Shown: positions 6,537-8,991 of the stretch, piece after piece
Layout: each line of letters starts with the position of its first letter
How positions within the stretch are numbered: position 1 is the first letter of the stretch
NCBI GenBank assembly: GCA_947074245.1
Contig: CAMTOW010000063.1
Span: 1-8,991 of the forward strand
Reading direction: 5' to 3'
From: an uncultured Bacteroidales bacterium
Lineage (GTDB): Bacteria > Bacteroidota > Bacteroidia > Bacteroidales > JAUNSR01
Length of the DNA stretch: 8,991 nucleotides
Notes under the pieces: generated by a model
What the model saw: the letters and a program-made list of their open reading frames with translations, nothing else
Told to the model about the DNA's origin: nothing
Databases searched by the model: none
Translations under genes and position numbers: made by a program

Positions 6537-7400
6537 TCACCGAAGTGTAAGGTTTACCAAAATCGGATTATGATCGCTGATAAACATGGAATCGATCTGC
6601 GCATGAATCACTCCGTAACGATTTACATCGACACTGTTCTTCACGAATACGTAATCGATGATGTCGCGACGCTCCATCGGTAGTTTTCCGAAATCATGGA
6701 ATGTCCATCCCGGTCCCGCGATTACGGGAGAAAGCGACCGACTGTCTTTCACAGCATTCTGATTCGACTTGTCAATCATATCGCGAACCACGCCCGAAGC
6801 GGGTTCCGCATTAAAATCGCCCGTCACGATAACCGGCGCGTCACCTGCATATTCGTTGATTCGGTTCAATAATAAAGCGACACTCTCCTGGCGAGCAACG
6901 CGACCGACATGATCGAAATGGGTATTGAACGCATAAAACGTGATTCCCGATTCTTTATCCTTCAGCTTTGCCCAGGTTACGATTCTCTCACAAGCGGCAT
7001 CCCAACCCTTCTCGCCGACAGCTTCGGGGTTCTCGCTCAACCAGAAATTACCCGAATCAAGCAAGTCATATTTTCCGGACTTAAAGAAAAGAGCGCTATA
7101 TTCCCCTTTTTCAATTCCGTCTTCGCGTCCGACTCCGACCGTTTCGTATTCCGGCAATTCCGATTTCAAGTCTTTCAGCTGATTGGCCAATACTTCCTGC
7201 GTACCGACAACATCGGCATCTGCGAAACGGATGGTCTGCGCCACCTCATTCTTCCGGTTGTTCCAGTTATTCAGCCCGTCTTGCGGGTTATCGTAGCGAA
7301 TGTTGAAAGTCATCACATTCAGATTCGTTTCTTTGGGTTGTTGCGGGCTCGTACACCCGATCGCCAATAAAGGCAATGCAAACAGAGCAAGTTTTTTCAT
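6537..7400 (-). CDS. endonuclease/exonuclease/phosphatase-family lipoprotein
   Basis: This 287-residue protein has the DNase I-like EEP fold used by sphingomyelinases, inositol phosphatases and nucleases. The short signal MKKLALFALPLLAIGC has lipobox LAIGC (Cys16), so it is a lipoprotein and a phosphatase or phosphodiesterase role is likelier than DNA repair. Catalytic motifs are complete: TFNIRYD (Asn33), TQEV (Glu69), FNTHFDH (His161), TGDFNA (Asp195, Asn197), IIDYVFV (Asp249) and SDHNPI (Asp276, His277). The length is typical. From memory, an EEP-family phosphatase also sits beside GH125, GH92 and GH76 genes in the Bacteroides thetaiotaomicron yeast-mannan locus, so a sugar-phosphate or phosphomannan target is plausible here; this is inference. 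It lies 41 bases after the GH125 gene and one base before the clan GH-G start. Confidence 0.9.
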   Translation of the reverse strand: MKKLALFALPLLAIGCTSPQQPKETNLNVMTFNIRYDNPQDGLNNWNNRKNEVAQTIRFADADVVGTQEVLANQLKDLKSELPEYETVGVGREDGIEKGEYSALFFKSGKYDLLDSGNFWLSENPEAVGEKGWDAACERIVTWAKLKDKESGITFYAFNTHFDHVGRVARQESVALLLNRINEYAGDAPVIVTGDFNAEPASGVVRDMIDKSNQNAVKDSRSLSPVIAGPGWTFHDFGKLPMERRDIIDYVFVKNSVDVNRYGVIHAQIDSMFISDHNPILVNLTLR

Positions 7401-7441
7401 TTGGATCAGTAATTATAATAAGCGGAATAATTGAGTCTTCT

Positions 7442-8854
7442 TTATTTTTTCGAATACGATTCGGTCAGTAAAGCCGGATATTCGTTATCGACGCGAACGA
7501 TAAGTTCTCCAAAAAGTGTATTAACCCACGCGAACCATTTGCGCGTAAAATCGGTATCGTCTTCTTTGTGGAATGTCTCATGCATAAAACCCGTGTTCCC
7601 ATCGGTATTTACCAACTGAGTCAGACAGTCGCGGATCTCATCTTTATCGTCGGAAGTAAGACCTTTCATGATGATACTCATCGGCCAGATATAATCCAGT
7701 CCGACATGAGGACCACCGATCCCTTCACCCGCTTTTCCTTTGAAGAAGTAGGGATTGCTTTTACTCCACACGAAGCGACGCGTATTGCGATAGACCGGCT
7801 CGTCATTGGCTACATACCCGATGTAAGGAATCGAGATCAGACTCGGAATATTCGCATCATCCATCAGGTTACGACCGCCGTAGCCATCCACCTCGAACGC
7901 ATAGATCTTTCCGTATTCGGGATGATCGACAATTCCGTATTTTCGGATCGCCTGATCCACCTCATCCGACAATGATTGAAGTTCGGAGCGGAAACGCTTG
8001 CCTTTTCCCGTCTTATCGATAATCTCACACAACTGACGCATAGAAACCACCGCGAACATATTGGACGGAATCAGGAAGCCGAACATCGTCGCATCATCGG
8101 AAGGACGAAACGCAGAAAAAATCATTCCGACCGGATTAACCGGACTTCCATATCCTTTGTTCAGCATCGTATCTCCCTGACTTTCCGTTTCTCGCATAAA
8201 CGAATAAGGACCTACATCCTCTTTCCGCTGTTGCTCTTTGAATGTCTTCAAGGTGAGTTCAACCGATTTTTCCCAATCATCGCCGAATACGGACGTATCT
8301 CCGGTCGCTTTCCAATAGTAATATGAAAGACGTACGGGATAACAAAGAGAATCGATTTCCCATTTGCGTTCATGGAGTTCTTTTTTCATCTCGGTCATAT
8401 CCGTTTCCCAATGGCTACCGGTAGGGCCGTCATTGAAGGCATTCGCATAAGGATCAATCTGGATGCATTTGAACTGACGCAGCAATAACCCTTTGACCAT
8501 ATCCGCCAATTTAGGATCGGAAGAAAGCAGGGCCAGATAAGGCCATACCTGAGCAGAAGAGTCTCGAAGCCACATCGCTTCGATATCGCCCGTAATCACA
8601 AACGTATCGGGAGTCTTTCCGGAAGGAGTGTATTTGACCGTCGTATCCAATGTATTCGGGTAGCAATTCTCAAAAAGCCAAGCCAGCTTTTGATCTTTGA
8701 TGCGGGTTTTCACGTCGGCGATCTTCGCATCGACCGCTTCGGACACAAACTGACGCTGCGGTTGAGGAGGACGTTGGCACGGATACGCGCCGGCAGACTG
8801 AGCCACTCCCGCCGCACCCATCGCGGCACGAAGCATGAACATTGAGCCAATCAT
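7442..8854 (-). CDS. GH125 exo-alpha-1,6-mannosidase
   Basis: The product is a GH125 inverting exo-alpha-1,6-mannosidase of 470 residues counted from ATG 8854. Conserved blocks are GDIEAMWLRDSSAQVWPY (89-106), NDGPTGSHWETDMTE (141-155), WEIDSLCYP (165-173), SPVNPVGMIFSAFRPSDDA (237-255), LIPSNMFAVVSMRQLCE (261-277), GGRNLMDDANIPSL (326-339), GGPHVGLDYIWP (380-391) and TGFMHETF (421-428). Asp253 and Glu426 lie at the spacing expected for the acid and base of the characterised Clostridium perfringens enzyme (Asp220/Glu393, from memory). The start is uncertain. In-frame options are ATG 8854 and TTG 8860, both giving a hydrophobic leader (MFMLRAAMGAAGVAQSAGA) without a basic n-region. A better start at 8885 is blocked by an apparent one-base insertion. 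It is the first visible operon gene. GH125 enzymes remove terminal alpha-1,6-mannose from N-glycans or fungal mannan backbones. Confidence 0.95.
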   Translation of the reverse strand: MIGSMFMLRAAMGAAGVAQSAGAYPCQRPPQPQRQFVSEAVDAKIADVKTRIKDQKLAWLFENCYPNTLDTTVKYTPSGKTPDTFVITGDIEAMWLRDSSAQVWPYLALLSSDPKLADMVKGLLLRQFKCIQIDPYANAFNDGPTGSHWETDMTEMKKELHERKWEIDSLCYPVRLSYYYWKATGDTSVFGDDWEKSVELTLKTFKEQQRKEDVGPYSFMRETESQGDTMLNKGYGSPVNPVGMIFSAFRPSDDATMFGFLIPSNMFAVVSMRQLCEIIDKTGKGKRFRSELQSLSDEVDQAIRKYGIVDHPEYGKIYAFEVDGYGGRNLMDDANIPSLISIPYIGYVANDEPVYRNTRRFVWSKSNPYFFKGKAGEGIGGPHVGLDYIWPMSIIMKGLTSDDKDEIRDCLTQLVNTDGNTGFMHETFHKEDDTDFTRKWFAWVNTLFGELIVRVDNEYPALLTESYSKK

Positions 8855-8885
8855 CGCCAATGCACCATACTTTCTATATTTTCAT
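8855..8885 (-). other. probable frameshifted signal-peptide start of the GH125 gene
   Basis: Read on the minus strand, ATG at 8885 begins ATG AAA ATA TAG and stops at once. Removing one A from the AAAA run (8879-8882) gives MKYRKYGALAMIGSMFML, in frame with the GH125 gene. The result is a complete signal peptide with a basic n-region, a hydrophobic core and AQSAGA as a plausible cleavage area. A purine-rich GAG lies just before the ATG. The simplest explanation is a homopolymer sequencing or assembly error near the contig end; a genuine mutation is the alternative. Confidence 0.65.
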
Positions 8886-8935
8886 CTCGTATGCATGGTT
8901 TCATATGAATGAGATTAATCGTATCAATGTAATTA

Positions 8936-8991
8936 GCGAGCAGCCGGGATCGGCGCGCATGAAGCTGAACCCGGTGGCTTCCATGCCCATT
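8936..8991. other. GC-rich terminal segment, possible chimeric join
   Basis: By hand count the last 56 bases are 37/56 G+C (about 66%), while the preceding 55 bases (8881-8935) are 16/55 (about 29%). The switch is abrupt at about 8936. Both strands of the GC-rich piece can be read as open codons with mostly G or C in the third position, as in a high-GC coding region. The minus-strand reading runs into AT-rich sequence and stops at 8901. No Bacteroidales gene is recognisable in it. It may be a misjoined read from another organism, like the adapter at the opposite end, or simply the edge of a different gene. Confidence 0.45.

Noticed and set aside
8901..8991. Minus-strand open frame entering from the right edge (MGMEATGFSFMRADPGC, ending at TGA 8901-8903)
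   Set aside because: Only about 30 codons long and crossing an abrupt composition change; it may be chimeric, and its tail is translated AT-rich intergenic sequence.

Overview
This looks like a Bacteroidales sequence, possibly Parabacteroides or another member of the Tannerellaceae. That placement rests on gene content and style. There are several lipoproteins with short lipoboxes, a BACON-like domain, a C-terminal segment resembling a type IX secretion (T9SS) sorting domain, and an operon of secreted glycan-degrading enzymes. No 16S or other marker gene is present. The piece appears to be a whole short contig rather than a cut from a chromosome. Its first 54 bases are Illumina adapter, and its last ~56 bases switch abruptly to GC-rich sequence that may be a chimeric join.

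Layout. Bases 1-54 are a TruSeq-type adapter including a readable i7 index. Bases 55-424 (+) hold the 3' end of an unrecognised gene whose apparent GTG start lies in the adapter. A hairpin follows, then a 559-aa secreted protein (490-2169, +) with a C-terminal BACON-like domain and a T9SS-like tail. From 2170 to 2445 is a convergent intergenic region with a strong bidirectional terminator and two further inverted repeats.

The rest is one minus-strand cluster, transcribed from right to left: a GH125 exo-alpha-1,6-mannosidase (7442-8854), an endonuclease/exonuclease/phosphatase-fold lipoprotein (6537-7400), a Tat-exported clan GH-G (GH63/GH37-like) glycosidase (4913-6535), an AIM6/GDPD-like phosphodiesterase lipoprotein (4072-4887) and a Ser-type S1 sulfatase lipoprotein (2446-4008). 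The gaps are 41, 1, 25 and 62 bases with no convincing internal terminator, so this is probably a single operon.

How the genes may work together. All five operon products carry export signals, and their predicted chemistries are complementary: alpha-mannoside hydrolysis, phosphomonoester hydrolysis, alpha-glycoside hydrolysis, phosphodiester hydrolysis and sulfate removal. My inference is that the operon trims a charged (phosphorylated and/or sulfated) mannose-containing glycan, such as fungal phosphomannan or a decorated N-glycan. No SusC/SusD pair or regulator is visible, so it may be one arm of a larger polysaccharide utilisation locus. The GH125 start region carries an apparent one-base insertion that disconnects the best signal-peptide start from the gene. 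No tRNA, rRNA, CRISPR array or insertion sequence was seen.
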